A DNA stretch of 64,000 nucleotides from DATJPD01 sp035506575 (GTDB lineage: Bacteria; Pseudomonadota; Alphaproteobacteria; CACIAM-22H2). Positions 62,075 through 64,000 of the stretch are shown here, one piece after another. The notes beneath the pieces are model-generated. The model ran no database searches. It was given only the letters and a program-made list of their open reading frames with translations, and was not told where the DNA came from. Position numbers and translations under genes: made by a program. The stretch lies in contig DATJPD010000068.1 in NCBI GenBank assembly GCA_035506575.1, forward strand, positions 1 to 64,000. The letters run 5' to 3'. How positions within the stretch are numbered: position 1 is the first letter of the stretch; every line of letters begins with the position of its first letter.

Positions 62075-62392
62075 AACGATCGGCGACGTGGTCGGCGGAT
62101 ATGCCGTGGCCGGTGCCGGCGGCACCGTCGTCGTCGGAGAGGCGCACTCGTAGGTCGCCACGCCGTTCTGCACGGACACGAGGCGGGGCGGCACCATCTG
62201 GTTGCGGCAGTAATCGGCCGCGCGCTGATTGGCCTCGGCGAGATTGCTGCCCGTCACGTTGTACGACACCATGGCCGGGGTGGAACTCACGCGTTCGGGC
62301 CCGCCGCACCCGGTGAGCGCGCTGACAGCCAGCAACGCGCCAAGCAGGAGGGGGAAAGACAGGATCAGGGACTTGCGCGCTGACTGACGCAT
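62069..62392 (-). CDS. Small lipoprotein, related to the one at 7162-7416
   Basis: A 107-aa protein with lipobox SALTGC. The mature part has VSSTPAMVSYNVTG, ...ADYCRNQM and GVATYECA, the same V-S...YC...Y-x-C layout as the lipoprotein at 7162-7416. The tail is Pro/Thr-rich. GGAG is 8 bp before the ATG at 62392; an earlier in-frame ATG at 62413 is less likely. Envelope role unknown. Confidence 0.68.
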   Translation of the reverse strand: MRQSARKSLILSFPLLLGALLAVSALTGCGGPERVSSTPAMVSYNVTGSNLAEANQRAADYCRNQMVPPRLVSVQNGVATYECASPTTTVPPAPATAYPPTTSPIVR

Positions 62393-62576
62393 CGGCAGTT
62401 CTCCGTATTGCACAAGGGGTATCAGGGCCCGAGGTCCGCAGCCTGGCTATCAGGTTGCCCGATACTGACCGGGCAAAACTCGACGGGCCCTGTAGTTCCC
62501 AGCCACATGTATCCGTCGTGGGAACTTTCGTACCGCCCCTATCGTTGCCTAGCGACATAGACCCTGGGAGACTCGC

Positions 62577-62834
62577 ATGTCGATCATCGGATGGATCGTG
62601 CTCGGGCTGATCGCCGGATTCATCGCGAGCAAGATCGTCAACAAACAAGGCGAAGGCTTCTTCCTCGACATTGTGCTGGGGATCATCGGCGCGCTGGTCG
62701 GCGGGTTCATCTTCAGTGCAGCTGGCGCCAGCCCGGTGACGGGCTTCAATGCCTATAGCCTGCTCGTTGCGGTGATCGGCGCCATCATCGTGTTGTTCCT
62801 TTATCACGCGCTGTTCGGCCGCCGCACGACCTGA
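62577..62834 (+). CDS. GlsB/YeaQ/YmgE-family membrane protein
   Basis: An 85-aa protein with three hydrophobic helices and Gly motifs (GWIVLGLIAGFIASKIV, DIVLGIIGALVGGFIF). This is the transglycosylase-associated/YeaQ-YmgE family of stress-induced inner-membrane proteins. Stand-alone gene. Confidence 0.88.
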   Translation: MSIIGWIVLGLIAGFIASKIVNKQGEGFFLDIVLGIIGALVGGFIFSAAGASPVTGFNAYSLLVAVIGAIIVLFLYHALFGRRTT

Positions 62835-63014
62835 CCCATCGCGGGCCTCCCCGGCCCGATTGCACCCTGCCGTCTGGGTCGAAAGTAGAACGCCTCACCC
62901 CTCCAATCGGCGGCAATTGCCGCCCGGTTTTCATTGTGCAAAGCTGTCCACCGAGGCATCAGCGGGGTGGACGGCCCGGAACGGGTCGAATCGCCCCCTA
63001 CGGGGAGGCAAGCG

Positions 63015-64000
63015 ATGGCAGATCAACCGGTCATTCAAGTCTCGCGTCTGCTGGACGAGCGCGGGCTGAGCTCGTTCCAGATCCGATTGCTCGCGTGGTC
63101 GTTCCTCATCGTCCTCATCGACGGCTACGACATCGGGGCGATCGCGTTCGCCGCACCCCACCTGATCGGCGAGTGGCACGTGGCGCCGAAGGCGCTGGGT
63201 GCGGTGTTCAGCGCCAGCCTCGTCGGTATCCTGCTCGGCTCGGCCCTGTTCGGCTGGGTCGGCGACCGCGCCGGCCGGAAGGTGGCGCTCGCCAGCGCAA
63301 ACCTCCTTTTCGGCATTTTCACCCTGGCCGCCGCCTACTCGACGAATCTCGACCAGATGTTCTGGCTGCGCCTGTTGGCCGGCATCGGCATCGGCGGCGT
63401 CATCCCCAACGTGGTGGCGATCAACGTCGAATCGGCCCCGCACAATCTGCGCGCGACCCTGGCCCTCATCGCCGTCGGGTGCGTGCCGCTCGGCGGCGCC
63501 ATCCCCGGCTTCATCACCGCGTTGTTCGTCGCGAAATACGGCTGGCAGATCCTGTTCGTGGTCGGCGGCATCGTGCCGATCCTGATCGGCCTGTTCGCAT
63601 TCGGCGCCCTGCCCGAGTCGATCAAGTTCATGGCGCTGCACGAGAGCCAGCGCCGGCACATGGAGAAGATGATCGCCGAGATCCGGCCCGACATCGTCGT
63701 GCCGCCGAACGCGCGCTTCGTGATCGAGGACGAACGGCAGTACCCGGGCTTCAACCCGGCCTATCTGTTCCGCGACGGCATGGCGTTGATCACCCCGCTC
63801 CTCTGGCTGCTGTTCGCGCTCAACCTCATGGGCTATTTCTTCCTCGCGAGCTGGACGCCGACCTTGATGGCAGCGGCGAAGCTGCCGCCTGAGACGGGCG
63901 CCCTGGCCGGCGCCTTGCTGCAGGTCGGCGGCACGGTGGGGGCCCTGGTCTTGTGCCGGTGGCTGGAACGCCACCGTTTTTTCGCAATCGCGATCATGTT
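63015..64000 (+). CDS. MFS transporter, AAHS (aromatic acid:H+ symporter) type, 3'-truncated by window end
   Basis: 328 codons visible. Helix 1 has VLIDGYDIGAIAFAAPHLIG (the conserved DGYD of AAHS proteins), loop 2-3 has GWVGDRAGRKVAL (motif A), and RLLAGIGIGGVIPNVVA follows. LPESIKFMALH follows helix 6. GGGGAGG precedes ATG. Likely imports benzoate, hydroxybenzoate or similar acids. The C-terminal helices lie outside the window. Confidence 0.88.
   Translation, partial: MADQPVIQVSRLLDERGLSSFQIRLLAWSFLIVLIDGYDIGAIAFAAPHLIGEWHVAPKALGAVFSASLVGILLGSALFGWVGDRAGRKVALASANLLFGIFTLAAAYSTNLDQMFWLRLLAGIGIGGVIPNVVAINVESAPHNLRATLALIAVGCVPLGGAIPGFITALFVAKYGWQILFVVGGIVPILIGLFAFGALPESIKFMALHESQRRHMEKMIAEIRPDIVVPPNARFVIEDERQYPGFNPAYLFRDGMALITPLLWLLFALNLMGYFFLASWTPTLMAAAKLPPETGALAGALLQVGGTVGALVLCRWLERHRFFAIAIM

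Overview
This 64 kb window is high-GC chromosomal DNA of an alphaproteobacterium, probably Hyphomicrobiales or Rhodospirillales. This rests on GC-rich third positions, many orphan periplasmic binding proteins, a full kdp locus, CoxL-like and CaiB-type catabolic genes, and several families of intergenic palindromic repeats common in that class. No rRNA, tRNA, CRISPR array, prophage or intact insertion sequence was seen. Genes at both edges are cut by the window.

Layout. 1-9.3 kb: an FMN-binding/beta-barrel pair behind a Fur-box-like palindrome, an orphan molybdenum hydroxylase large subunit, a VOC protein, two solute-binding proteins, a methyltransferase, a lipoprotein and an SLC13-type permease. 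9.3-16.5 kb: a tripartite RND efflux operon (adaptor, pump, outer-membrane factor) followed by two small genes, one like an IS3 OrfA; its upstream region carries arrays of TTACG-type units with an 11-bp period. 16.6-21.8 kb: two tandem cobalamin-independent methionine-synthase-like genes, a branched-chain amino-acid-type binding protein and a porin. 22.3-23.7 kb: amtB with a candidate sigma-54 promoter.

23.8-36 kb is the most coherent system: a potassium island. It holds a small membrane protein, rlpA, a second related membrane protein, a 27-codon ORF, kdpF-A-B-C, an EIIA-like gene overlapping kdpC, a 78-aa unknown, ptsN (EIIA-Ntr), two small membrane proteins, kdpD and kdpE. Three promoters in this island share one architecture: TTTAYR-N5-TTTACR, then 17 bp to an ATGG-type -10, with a third unit exactly 33 bp after the second. 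They lie in front of the 154-aa membrane protein, the kdpF operon and the kdpDE operon. This reads as a KdpE regulon that includes a previously unassigned gene.

36-43.4 kb: a type I secretion pair (HlyD adaptor, HlyB-like ABC) divergent from its likely substrate, a 614-aa Gly/Asn/Asp repeat protein interrupted by a 125-residue Cys/Ser/His-rich insert, followed by a sensor kinase. 43.5-64 kb is mostly catabolic and transport genes: amidohydrolase plus cyclase, a ferritin-like protein, two further MFS transporters, a CaiB/acyl-CoA dehydrogenase pair, a glutathione transferase, a five-gene NitT/TauT-type ABC operon ending in an MFS gene, a ThDP enzyme with a cupin, small envelope proteins and a truncated AAHS-type MFS gene at the right edge.
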